From Mortierella sp. BCC40632 (lineage: Eukaryota; Mortierellomycota; Mortierellomycetes; Mortierellales; Mortierellaceae), in the NCBI GenBank assembly GCA_011634665.1, contig WAEK01000029.1, positions 1-64,000 of the forward strand: 64,000 nucleotides of DNA. Direction: 5' to 3'. Numbering within the stretch: the stretch's first letter is position 1; each line of letters starts with the position of its first letter. The translations under genes were made by a program, and so were the position numbers. The notes under the pieces are model-generated. The model saw only the letters and a list, made by a program, of their open reading frames with translations. It was not told where the DNA came from and did no database searches. Positions 13,217 to 25,372 of this stretch are shown here, one piece after another.

Positions 13217-14055
13217 ATTTGAATGAAACTCCCCAAGCGCCGCTACTGCTGGTACCCAAAGCTCCGCTCTATTGCCTCTTTTTTACACTTTGTTTTGCAA
13301 ACGCTCAACTTCAACTCGTTCGTCTCTGCACACGTATTTGCCGTCTGGCCATCCATCGAGGCCAGAATGATCCATTCTGTCGATCGGCCCCATTCAATTG
13401 TCGTTTTGACTCTCTTCAGCTCGTCTCTCTCATCCTCTTATCCCTGGGTAACGTATTCGTCTTATCGTCTCTGTTTCTGGTTCACATCCTCTGTGTATGC
13501 CGATCAGCTCGACTCTGCCAATCCTGGCTCTCGACAGTCAAACACACACTCATACACTCCATTCCCTGGTGTGGTACAACAATCGAGCACTCCAAGTGGG
13601 TGGAGTGGCGAGCGAGGCCCGGACAATGTCCCCTGTGCTGTGCCGTACAGTACCTTGTTAGTCCATTCATCCTTCGCCCGCCTCTTTTTCCAGATAGCCC
13701 TCCAAGATCGGGTTATCGATAACCATTTGCTCAACCAACCTTGTCGTCTTGTGCAGCCATCGTGTGGGGAGATCGGGTCAGCCCGTTGACCCTGTGCAAC
13801 CACTCAAAGCATCCTGCATTCCCCCTCCCTCTGGTCTCGTTCTTTTCTGCTCTCGTTCGATCTGCCCTGCCTTCTCTCACGACTCTCTCCTGACCCACTC
13901 GCCCTTTTGTTTCCGGGGAGAGAGAGGGTAGGCTCAGTGAGAAGAAGAAGGGTACCATCCCCTGCAAGAGCAAGCGAGAGCCAGCTACAGGGTGAGCCTG
14001 TGCCAGCCCTTTCGGAAAATAAAAAAAGAATAACCAGATTCAAGTCTAGAAGGTC

Positions 14056-14058
<3 letters not shown>

Positions 14059-14098
<40 letters not shown>
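14059..14098. repeat. (GA)n microsatellite, about 20 units
   Basis: Pure GA tract on the plus strand (CT on the minus strand). Confidence 0.95.
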
Positions 14099-14102
<4 letters not shown>

Positions 14103-14920
14103 GCCTCTTCCTACCCCCGATACAACTTCACCACATAGCCACATGCTGCCTTGTACGTACGTAGTCCTTTTCTCTGGCTCGCTCGATGGAGGACAAGACA
14201 TTGTCGCGGATCGGGTAGCTCTCAGCACTGCTTCTAGTCGTGATGGACGCGTATCAATTCCACGGACGTTCGACCCGAGCACTGCTCTTTCCGCAATCAC
14301 ATACGTGCTCCGAAGGGGAACTGATAGCGAAAAGGAGCTGATATCGCAGTGCTCTATGAATACTCAGCAATGCTCGACAAGGTCGGAGCTCTTTCCCTGT
14401 TCCTCGACCAAACAAAGGAAGGTTGAAGGGGAACAGGAGCCAAAAACCAACCTGAATTGGGGTAAAGGCCAGCACAACGTGGACAGCTGTAGTCTTCTCG
14501 GGGTTTTCCTCCCCTCTCTCTCCTCCATCGAATCCCTAGCCCGGCTCTTTTTTTCCAGACCGCTGTTGTCTCTCAGGAATACAGGCGTCGAATATCATTC
14601 CTCTTTGATTGTTGGGCTGCAGGACGCTTAGCCAACCATTCCATGCGTGACACTCTTCGTCGTTCCTTCTTGAGCATCCGTACTTGGTCTTTTATCTCAC
14701 AGATAATTGGACCAAAAAAAAAAAAAAAAAAAAAAATACCTGTTGTATCGAAGTGGTGACAGGCTTGGAAAAGTCAATGCACACTGGCGGGTCCCAAGAC
14801 AGTTACGCCAAGGGGGGGCGTGACTTGGTGGTACTGGTTTTGGGATTACCACGAGGTATGTATCTCGAGAATTTGATCGATGGTCAGTGCTGGAAATGCA
14901 GGAAACAAAAAAACAAACAG

Positions 14921-14961
<41 letters not shown>

Positions 14962-15838
14962 AACGCCCAAGGACAAACAATAGGATTCGGCGCTTTTAAT
15001 TATCCATTGGAGTCTCATGAGACAGGACAGCGGACACTTTTGTGTGAACTGTAGATAGTCAGGAACCCATTTCGATCATTCAAAGCAATATTCTATCAAG
15101 ACACTCCAGCCATTGGACACCTTCTTCACTAGGACTAGGGCACTGTTGAGTGCATGTTGACATGACAAGTGAAGAAGCAGCAGAAGCTCTGAGCCCCTTG
15201 CCCTTGTTCAATACGTCATTGATTGGGCTGCGCATCCCATTCACTACATTCCCCAAGTCTCTCATTCATCGACAAAGAGGTGTTTCCGTCCAATCGAAGC
15301 TCCTTCACCGTAACCCTGACCATTGTTGACTTTGGTTCAGAGACTGCCTTTTAAGGTGGTCTTGGGGCTATCACAGGAGGTGGTCCATAAACAGTGGGTG
15401 TTTGCATTCTCAAATACATATTTATCAGTGTACCAAGCCCACGATGACCATGAGTCTGCAAAAAGTAGTTGTTTTAAAACATTGTAAAAGTATCTATTAG
15501 TTATATACAGCCTTGAACGAAAGCAAGGCGTCGTTTCGGTAGGGCTCTAGGTAAGAGTGGGGTTCTATAGTACAGGAAACGTTGAGAACTAACACGGGGA
15601 AGGGAGGAGAGAGGAGAAAAAGAAGAAAAGTAGAAAGAGGATCGGATCATCCGCAGCTCACTATACTAGTGTGTGGCGGTTCAGCCTTGGTATCATTGAT
15701 GTGATGGCTTTGGGGTCGAGGGTTTTGCGGGCAGCTCTCTAATTTCTGGCAATCGCGTAGGATGGTTCTCATCTTCATCTGACCGTGGAACATGTAGATC
15801 TGGGTTCAAGGTAGTCGTGGATCCGTTCGCCATCGTCG

Positions 15839-17397
15839 TCATGGGGGAGTTGCCGTCATGGCATCACCGCTGTTGCTACTCTCATCGTCACCGCTGTGGC
15901 AGCCCGATTTAGCCTCAAGCTCCTTGGCTTCCTTGCCCAAGGTGATCACACTCTGAGTAGCCTTGGCGGCCTCTACATCCACGCCACCTGTCAGACCGCT
16001 GAACATGAATCCATAGGCAGTCTCTCCCATCTGGGCCATATCCGTACCCATCTCCTCCTCATGGTCCTCGAGTCTCAAATGCAGGCCAGGAATGAGATTC
16101 ATCACATAGAGAATGGCGTATGTAACCACAAAGCTCCATCCAGTGACCGATCCAATGGCAGCGAGCTGGACCAAGAGCTGGTGTGGGTTTCCATCGAGAA
16201 CACCTCCAAAGTGGAACATTGGTTGCTCCTGGAGGGTAAGCCAGTCCGATGATCGACTGTTGGGCAAAGATTCCTGTCAACAACAGACCACTATTCAAGT
16301 AGGAGGAGAAGAAAATCAAACATAATTAGTCGCCAACTCTTAGAGTGAACAAGTGCCTCTGGGACGAAAATTATGGACGGATATCATGTTCAAAGGCAAG
16401 ACATACATGAGACCGCCGACATAATGGACAGCAAAGACGTCGAGGGCATCATCAAAGTGATAACGAGACTTCCAGGGGAGACACAGACATTGCAGACAGC
16501 GCCACCAACGAGACCAAAGACGAGAGCTAGCCGAGGACACGAATCCAGAACCGGGAGTGATCGTTGCCAAACCAGCAACAGCGCCTGTGCAGAAACCGAT
16601 CAGCGTCAGCTTCTTGTTGTGGCGGTAGTCGAGCATGATCCAGACCAAGCCTCCGACACAGGCAGCCAAATGAGTGTTGATGATCGTCTGCACGCTCCGT
16701 GCGTTCGCTGCCAATCCCGATCCGCCGTTGAAGCCCATCCATCCGAACCAGAGCAAGGCTGTGCCGATAAAGACAAAGGCGACGTTGTGTGGTACTGTTG
16801 AAGGGTGGTTGTAATCCTTGCGCTTGCCAAGGACCATTGCATAGGCAACTGCGGCACTACCGGAACTGATATGAACGGGCGTACCACCGGCATAGTCCAT
16901 GACGCCCATGACTGTGAGCCAGCCATTGGGACCCCAGACCCAGTAGGTCACAACATCATAGACAACTGTGCACCAGATAAAGAGGAAGAGGATCGAAGGC
17001 ATGATACGCATACGTTCAGCGGAAGCACCATAGGCGAGCGCGAGGGGGGGTGATGGCTGCAAACATGAGCTGGAAGATGAAGAAGGTACTCATAGGTACT
17101 CCAGGGGCGCTTGGATGAGGTTCCCAGCCGATACCACGTCCAACAAAGTGATCAAGGTTGCCGATGAAAAAGGACCTCCTGTGGCAGAGAATGTAAGCGA
17201 AAAGCCCCAAAAGAACCACTGAATCGAGACGAGAGCGACCGCGAGGACGGAGAGCATCATGAGTGAAAGTGCGTGCTTCATTCGAGCCATTCCAGCGTAG
17301 AAGAGACCAAGACCAGGGCACATGAGGAAGACGAGGGGCCGTGGACATGAGAACAGGCGATGTCGCCTGGCTTGTATTCTGTTGGCGCTGGATCCAT
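15839..17397 (-). pseudogene. MEP: AMT/MEP ammonium transporter with several frame changes
   Basis: An ammonium transporter/methylammonium permease of the plasma membrane. The protein is very well conserved in pieces: PTEYKPGDIA at the start, MCPGLGLFYAGMARMKHALS, IQWFFWGFSLTFSATGGPF, DYAGGTPVHISSG (first pore His), FVFIGTALLWFGWMGFNGGS, FCTGAVAGLATITPGSGFV, DVFAVHYVGG (second pore His), IIGLAYPPGATN and PHQLLVQLAAIGSVTGWSFV, with a hydrophilic tail ending at 15839. One clean intron is visible (16406-16291, GT-AG). The pieces lie in different frames: changes occur near 17350, 17170 (A/T run), 17045 (G/C run of seven to eight), 16520, 16475 and 16220. Net single-base gains or losses explain each, and no substitution damage is obvious. 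This suggests sequence error or a very young pseudogene. The first Met at 17397 is tentative: hydrophobic codons upstream could extend it. A CT-rich leader lies upstream (17558-17617). Confidence 0.9.
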
Positions 17398-17555
17398 CAC
17401 GAAACTGTTGAAAGCAGGCGCAAGCGAAACCACGGGTGAGAGGATGAGAATAGAGGTGGTGATACAGGGGAGAAGTAGGGAGGGGGGAAAGCGATCAGGC
17501 AGAGGACAAATGCACGAGCAATGAAACAGAGAGAGAGATTGGAAGAGGGGCCAAA

Positions 17556-17557
<2 letters not shown>

Positions 17558-17624
<67 letters not shown>

Positions 17625-17650
17625 AGAGAGGAGGAGAGAGAGGAGGAAAA
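17558..17650. repeat. (GA)n and GA-rich tract upstream of the Amt gene
   Basis: A GA dinucleotide tract (17558-17617 with one AA interruption) continues as GA-rich DNA. On the coding strand of the ammonium transporter it is a CT-rich tract 160-250 bases before the ATG, typical of fungal 5' leaders or promoters. Confidence 0.9.
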
Positions 17651-17960
17651 GGAACAACGGTTGTTCAGACGGGTTGGTCACAAAGCAACCAACGAAAAGA
17701 TAGGACAAGGCCAAGGACAAAGTGGAACAGAAGCGAAGGATGAAGTTTTTGTGGACAGAAACACAAGGAAAGATAGGGACGTGGCCATTCTACCAACAGT
17801 CACACGGAACACAGACACATGCCACTGGTATCTGAACACTCTGTCACTCTATCGAGTGGTGTCTCTTTCTCTCTCCCCCGACTATTATCGCCTTACTCGC
17901 GAGACTACACCACAGCGCCCCTTGCACATTGCTCCACCCCACTTTGCTCAGCGAGGAGAG

Positions 17961-17969
17961 TATAAAAGG
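17961..17969 (+). promoter_or_regulatory. TATA-like box
   Basis: TATAAAAGG preceded by GAG, a near-perfect TATA element on the plus strand. It is 2 kb upstream of the TERT start, so it could drive a long TERT leader, an unrecognised short transcript from about 17990, or nothing. Inference only. Confidence 0.35.
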
Positions 17970-20025
17970 GGTGCCTCCCGTCGCGGCCAAGGAGGTCGAA
18001 GGAGGCCTAAGGGATCCCAAGGAGATATAGGCCTCGCCTCCAACGACCTGGTCCACTGGGTCACTTTCTGCGTCCCCTCCTCCACCTCCTCTTATTCCTC
18101 ACTGAAGCAGGAACAACTCAACTGTCTCTTGCTCCCCTCATTGATTTCTGGTCACTTATTTTGGTCCGACAGCCACACAGCGTACCAGCAGCCTGCGGAT
18201 CAGGTCATTGATACTCTTTTACCCTCGCGATGCGCCATTGAGGGTGTTGCAGTAGAGTTTCTCTATCGGCAGAAAGAGTAATGATATGCGCCATCTCTCC
18301 CTGGGGCGGAAAGTCTAGGGAGCGCAAGATGACGAATGGACGGTGCCTCCCCCCCTCTTCTGTTGTCACTTCGCTCATCATATCATACAACAACAAATGT
18401 TATTCAAAGATTGTTCCCTCCTTTGTCCATATGCACAACACCAAAGCTTAATTCAGACGAGGACCCTATCTCGGGCCTCCTTTGCACATGCCAGCGGAAA
18501 ATCGGTCTCCTGCCTCTGTGGACTCCTCTGTGGACTGTATCTGTGTCTCGCTCTGTCTGATCAGAGCGTCTCTCGACGCTTGGCGGACTCGACCTCGCCC
18601 ACGCGAGCAGAGCTCAATCAGGCCTTTGAACTCTCCGAATGGCTGACCATGGACATGCAAAACAAAAGGGCGATAGCAATCCGATTCTCGGTACCGATCT
18701 GCCTCGGAGGGAGGAGGGGGAGGAACCACATCTTTTCTTCTCCATTGCAATTTGATCGGAAATGAATCACCGTTCCTCGGACCCATTATCCCCTCTCTAC
18801 GATTAGACAGGGAGGACTTTGCGTTCTTCTTTACTCCCTTCTCTTTCTTCCTCCTAATCTTTGGGAAGGAGGGAGGGACAAGGACTGACAAGCCATCTGC
18901 GTCTTCAATTGCAAGTTCAGTCCTTAGAGAATAGAGCCCTAATGCCATCCGCTTCCTCTTCCTCTTCTTCTTTATCTTCCTCTTCCTCTTGCTCATTTTT
19001 TTATCCCTTGTCTTTCAGTCGTTAGGGTGTCAGTGGATCGCCATCCATGAATTGAGTTCACTTACTCGTCTCATGTTGGACCAATTCACTTGTTCTGATA
19101 CCTCTAGCTCACCTCCACTTAGAAAGCACTCAGTTTCGACCACCTGTCTCTCTCTCCCTCCCCCTTCCCGTATTAGCCGATGACATATCATCTCCCTCAA
19201 CTCGACAAACGGATGATTACGTTGTTGTGTCGATGTGGTGAGAGAGTGAGAAAGGAAGCAAAAAAGCGAAAGTGAGGCGAGATGGCGCAGGAAAGAGAGC
19301 GAGAGAGAGAAAAAGAAAAAAAAAAAAAAAAGAAAAAAGCCAGATCAGAGTCAGGTGTTTGGACGTTCTAGGGCTCATCTCGAAAATATCCCGAGCTTTC
19401 TCGGAGGGAGGGGGAAGGTGGCAACAATAGTCGTTTCTAAGTGGTGGAGTGATAGAGGCATCTGTCACTTGTACCCCAGAAAATACCTTTTCGAGGAAGG
19501 TGTTTAGGTGCACCTGTTTACGTTTTGGAGAAGACAGAAAAGACAGAAAAAAAAAAAAAAAAAGAGAAAAGGAAAACCCCCCCCACACACACTTTTGCAT
19601 TACCTTTCTTTTCTTTTTTTTTTTTTTTTTTTTTTTTTTGCCTATTGCCCAGGCATCCGAGGAGAGCGATCGGGTCGATATCGAGTGCTCGTTCGGTCTC
19701 CTGCTATCTACATATCATAATAAAAACCACCCTTTATACCACTGTCAAAGAGTCGATTCGAGAACCAAGACGAGCGTGAGAGAAAGAAGAGAAGGAGAGG
19801 AAGCAGAAGGGGGTGTGGATAGGGTGTGTGTGGGAGAGAGGGGGGACACGTTCTATACTTGAGTCAGTACACATTTTTCAGTGATCACTATCAGTCGAAC
19901 CCGGATCACTTAAACTCTCTCTTTCTCTCTTCTTCTCTCAGTCTCTCTCAACTACCCTCTTTCTTTCTCTCACCCTCGTTTTTTTTTAAGCTCGTCTTTC
20001 CTCCCGCCACGAATGAAAGAGCGAC

Positions 20026-20493
20026 ATGTCAGGAACACTGGTACCACGATCTGGATCAACATCCACCATTACCAATGCTGTTCTCCTCACTCTATTCCCT
20101 AGAGTGTACCGACTCTATGAGCTCATCGAATGCTGCATGAGTGAACCAGTCGAGATCATTCAAGACACGGATTCACCCGAGTACAAGGACCTGCTCCAAT
20201 GCACTCTAGTCGGCCTTTCCAAAACCACGACAGCAACAGTAACACTACCTTTGTTTGACCCATCTGAGTTGGTCCCAGGCTCAGAGTCAAACCAGAATGG
20301 GGTGAGGACCAAACGGTCGTCTCTCTTGTCCGAGGAAAGGAGGGGAGGGGGAGGGGAGGGTAGTAGTTTCTCGTAATCTCTTTCGACCTCAAAGACTGAG
20401 GGGACACCCTTTGTCCAAGTCAAAAAAAACCAACCAACCACAAAAAAAACCCCCACCCCACCTCACCCACCCCAAAACCCAAAAACCAAAAAC

Positions 20494-20524
<31 letters not shown>

Positions 20525-23500
20525 GTCGACCTTGTGATCGACAGAGCTTGTCCTCGGACGCGTAGTCCCTACGAGATCCCAGAGAATATCCTCGCGACTG
20601 GGTATAGTAATGTATGGGAAACATTTTTTTTTTAAGCTCACCCCCTGTGTCATTCTTGTCGGTTGATCCAAAATAAGGGATAGTCTTTTTTGTGTATCAC
20701 ACACCTTGACCCACATCTTTCTCCTTATTTTTTTTTTTTAAAAAAAAATCTCGCATAGTCAAGGAGAAATGAGCACAGTCTAACAGAAAAGCACTTTCCC
20801 AACACTCTGGAGTCCTTTGTTCGAAGCTCACCCTGGCAGACCTTATTCGAAAGGTAGGGGAGGGTGGATCGAGTCTGGATAGACCACAGTAACACAACAC
20901 AACTGTCTCTCACACATACGCACACACTCTCTCTTCTATTTGGATAGGATCGGTGAAAACGCCATGTTGTTCCTCCTGACAAAGACCTCTCTCTTTGCCG
21001 CTCTACCAAATAATTGTTACTGTCAGGTTACAGGTCCCCCTATCAGCGAACAACCCATGCGAAGAAAACCTTTGAAGAGACCGATATTGATGACACTCTC
21101 CTCTAGGAGAAGAAAGCAACCGCGACTAGATCTTTTGCCTAATCTTGACCATCAACAGGATCATACATCTGCTTGGACCATTAGATCAGCCTCGGTTGTG
21201 TCAGGATTGGAGACTGCCTCCCCTAGCCCCAGTGGATCAAAGAAGGGGACTCCATCGAGTTCCCAGGTGTCTAGTACTGATGGCTCAAAGAAAGGAACCC
21301 CATCAAGTTCTCAGGTGTCCAACTCGGAAGATCTAAAGAAGGAGACTCCAACGAGTTCTCAGGTGTCCAACTCGGATGGTTCAAAGAAGGGAACTCCATC
21401 CAGTTCTCAGGTGTCTAGTTCAGATGGATTGAAGTATACTCCACCGAAAAAGCGCCTTGTATGCCCACTCAGTGAAAAGGAATTATCACCAACACTCTCG
21501 ACAATTCTTTTCCATCGTTCTAAAATCCTTTATGTGAACCAACATCGAAAAGAAGACAAGATGCAGACTGGATTATTTAATTCCAGCTGTAAGCTTTACT
21601 CGCTCACCCTCTTTCTCTTTCTCTCTCTCCTTCTCTCATTATTTCCTCTGAGAGCGGGTTTTCAAAGGAATAACCATCTCATACGCTTTTCTATCTCTCA
21701 CACTCTTTTCCTTGACGACAAAGTTGATCGATTCCGCTCGATAGACTGCCTTGCAGAGACTCAACTCCATCGAATGTTTCCAAAGCAATTTGGTCTTCCC
21801 AATGTTCTTGACGCTTCTTCTACTCCAGGCCAAAAGTCATCCGCCAATGTCTCCACATTGGCTAATCGATCCATGCCTCGAGCAGAACCCGAGCTTTCCA
21901 AGAAGAAAATCAAAAATATGCCGTGGCGACTCCGATCGATGCGAGGATTGACCGAGACGATGCTTGAGAATAATCAGCAGTGTAAACATCACATCCTGCT
22001 TCGATACTACTGTCCTGTCAAGGTATCCAAAATATGGCTATGGCCAAGAACAGGAGGCTTTTTCTTTTCTTTTCTTTTCTTTTCTTTTTTTCTTTTTTTT
22101 TTTCACATTTTACTTTGTTGTTTGGTCAACGAGTGCCTGTGCGGATTGAATACGACGAAATACGTCCCCTCTATCTTTTTTTATCTTTAACGTTTATCCA
22201 ACTAGAATATTGATGATCCAGCCATTCTTCAGGATGAATGTCAATGGCCCGCGGACTTACTGAGGTCTTATTCGACTTTTGATGAGGCATGTCTTTTTTT
22301 TAACTTTCTTCATCTCTTTCTTTCGGAAACCATACTCATGAACTAACAAATAAATGGAGCAATGGATCGTACTCAACTATAGGTGACCTCATTTGTGCAC
22401 GCAGTCGTCAAAAAGGTGATCCCTTTTGAAATATTTGGGTCCAAGGAGAACCGATCCATTTTATTGAGAAGTAAGAATTTAGCTACATTATTTTTTGGTT
22501 CCTACGCTGTAGAGGCATTGAATGTTGGTTGTTTCAAAAATATCAATTAATTTTTTTTCCTTTTTTTTTGGACACGATTCGATTCCAAAACTAGACATGA
22601 CAAGATTCATTCAACTCCGCAAGTTTGAGACTCTCTCGTTGCACTATGTTCTACAAGGATTTAAAATGAAGGATTGTCAATGGCTTTCAGACGGACGATT
22701 GCAATCACTCCAGGGGGAAGATGTTCATGCACCTCATGTTCCTCCGACGGCTGTCAACAAACAATTTGAGATTCTTTGTGAGTTTGTTTATTGGCTTTTT
22801 GATAGCTTTCTGCCCTTGTTGATCCAGGTAAAATCTACTCCTTTTTTTTTTTTTTTTTTTTTCTCTTTTGTTTCTTTCTTTCACTTTTCTCTCGCTATTA
22901 GATATTTCTTTTTGAACTGCTGACAGATGGGTTTTCTCTCTATTGTCGAAAAAAAAAAGTCAAACTTTTACGTGACAGAGACGTCGAGTCAGCGGAACAA
23001 GATTTTTTACTTTCGACATGATCTTTGGCAACGGATTGTTGAGTCTGCAGGCGAAAAGATGCAGGACGACATGTTTTTCAAGTTAAGACAGGTAAGTCCT
23101 CTCTCCCTCTCTCTTCTGTCTCTCGGCTTTATTCTTAGTCTACTCATGAAGGAGTGGAGAAAAAAAATCAAACGCAATATCTATTTTTTTTTTTTTTAGG
23201 GTGAGGTCGATCGGTGCAACAGAATGTTCTCAACTGTGCGGTTCCTTCCAAAGGAGCATGGACTTCGACCCATCATCAATCTTCGCCGAAAGCCTACGAG
23301 ACTGGTAAGCCAAACTGGCCAAAGCACCTTTTCTCCTCTCCCTACTGTCCCAATAATGAAGGTCAAACTACAAAAGGAGAACCCGAGTTCTTATTAATTT
23401 TAATCAACGTGTAGGTTAATGGATCCCCTTCCTATCATCTAAACTCGGCGAATCGTCAACTTCGGAATGCATTCTTGATCTTGGCCTATGAACGCCAACG

Positions 23501-24097
23501 ACGATCTCCAACGAGCTCAGTCACAGGAATGAGTGAACTCTTTCACAAGATCAAGCTGATCAAGAACAAGTTGGTCGATCCGACTCAAAAGTGCCCGTAA
23601 GTGGAATCGATAAGGGAAGGAAGCATTGGAAGACACGGGTCAATTAAATCAAGGTGATTAAGACCTAATCGTGGATCTTCTCTTGTCTCATCTCTAGTCC
23701 GATGCTGTACATGGTAAAAGTCGATGTCAGGCGCTCGTTTGACTCGATCAATCAAGAAAGATTACTGGGCCTTCTAGACAACATCTTGAAAGAGGTAATT
23801 TCAAGAGAACAGGAGAAACAGAAAAGTTGATGACCAAGAATTTTTTTTTTTTTTTTTTGCCTTTTGACCTGATCTTTTTAATGTGGATCCTTGGCTTGCC
23901 CCTTCCTCCTTTAGGATAAATATTGGATCTATCGCCACTCCAAGATTGTTCCATACAATGGTCAGGTCATGAAACGATTCTTTCCGAAAGCCATGTCTGC
24001 AGGGAGTCTTCCAAACTTTTTGGATCTCTCTCATCAGCAAGCACAAGAATCTAAGCACGCGGTCTTTGTGGACAAGGTAACTACCTAAATGACATAG

Positions 24098-24154
<57 letters not shown>

Positions 24155-25321
24155 CACTTGCGCGAGTGGGTTTTGTATGCCTCTAACAATGACGGAAACG
24201 AAACAAAACAAATAACTCTAGGTGGTGCATTTGCGAGAATCGAAAGCGTCGATCATGCAACAGATTCAAGAACATATCCAAGAGAACATTATCAAGTTTG
24301 GGAACGATTTTTATCGACAAACAACTGGTATCCCACAAGGCTCCATCTTGTCTCCAGCACTCTGCAGGTTAGTCACCTCCATATCAAGAACGTGTAGATG
24401 TTTTTTGATGAGGGGGAGGGAGGGATTAAGAGAGTAGGGGAGGAGTGAGAGAAATCAGATGACAGGATACTTAACAGTGATTTGGACCGAATCTCTTCCC
24501 GGTATTGACTAGATTCTATTACGATGAGATGGAAACGAATGTTCTTTCGACCTTTGCACAAGCAGATGACAGTGTAAGAACTCTTAGCATAGACAACGTT
24601 TCACAGTTGGTACCCAAAGACCTTATAACTGACTCTTTTATCTGTTCTCTCCTCTCACGGATTTTATTTTTGGAAAAAAAAAAAAAAAAAAAAAAAAGGC
24701 CCTCGTGCATTATGCCGACGATTTCTTATTCATCAGCAAGACCAAGTCAAAAGCCGAGGGCTTCTTGGAGATAGTGGCCAAGGGACATCCCGAATATGGA
24801 TTCTACATCAACGAAGCCAAGACTACTGCCAACTTTGACATTGTTGTCAATGGTGTTCCCGCACAACGCTGCCGAGGGAATGGTGAGATAAAGAGAATAT
24901 TTAGGCCAGGGTGAATTGATACCCTGCTGAATCATCCAAATTTTAACATGCGAGAATCGCTTTACTTCTTTCTATAGATTTCCCGTACTGTGGCATGTTG
25001 CTGAATACACGGACATTGGACATTCGAGCAGACTATAGTCGATATCATGGCGATGGTACGTGATCATCACCCTGGGACAAAGGGAGGGGAAGGGGGGATG
25101 TAAGAGAGGGGGAGTGAGACTACCAACGTCCATTTATCCAACTCACCGGAAATGTTTTCATTGTCGGATACACTATTGTAGATGTTCGCAATTTGCTTAC
25201 TGTTTCAAGGGACAGGCACCCTGGTCGATCAATTACCCTCAAGATGAAAAAGTAAGCGACCTTTTTTTTTTTTTTTTTTTTATGATTCTCTCATCATCCT
25301 TTTTTAGGATCTAATCTGAAG

Positions 25322-25372
<51 letters not shown>

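Larger units (their letters stand above)
12601..15838. other. Intergenic stretch with microsatellites, no supported gene
   Basis: No open frame here is recognisable. It holds a (CT)n tract at 13152-13214, a (GA)n tract at 14059-14098, poly(A) near 13070-13085 and 14715-14736, and a (CAA)n tract at 14931-14961. The half nearest 12.6 kb should contain the promoter and leader of the minus-strand PH gene. The stretch 15266-15838 is probably the 3' flank of the ammonium transporter gene. A minus-strand frame at 15080-15265 and a plus-strand frame at 14143-14631 were read and not supported. Confidence 0.6.
17398..20025. other. Divergent intergenic region between Amt (-) and TERT (+)
   Basis: About 2.6 kb that must hold both promoters. 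It contains the GA tract next to Amt, a TATA-like box on the plus strand (17961-17969), and poly(A)/poly(T) runs at 19316-19331, 19547-19563 and 19616-19639. The last 130 bases before the TERT ATG (about 19910-20010) are CT-rich. Plus-strand frames at 18343-18765 and 18989-19183 and a minus-strand frame at 18466-18996 are not recognisable. No telomere-repeat template (two or more copies of CCCTAA) is visible, so the telomerase RNA gene is not here. Confidence 0.6.

Noticed and set aside
18466..18996. 176-codon minus-strand frame beginning with a Lys/Arg run
   Set aside because: The Lys/Arg run is a simple TTCCTCTT repeat; the rest has no recognisable feature.
20940..22190. Single 416-codon plus-strand frame taken as an independent gene
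   Set aside because: It is TERT exons 4 and 5 joined through an intron whose length keeps the frame and which has no stop.
24500..24900. Reverse transcriptase motif YADDF considered as a retrotransposon
   Set aside because: The flanking exons carry TEN, T, CP-like and E motifs specific to TERT. There is no integrase, RNase H, Gag or LTR.
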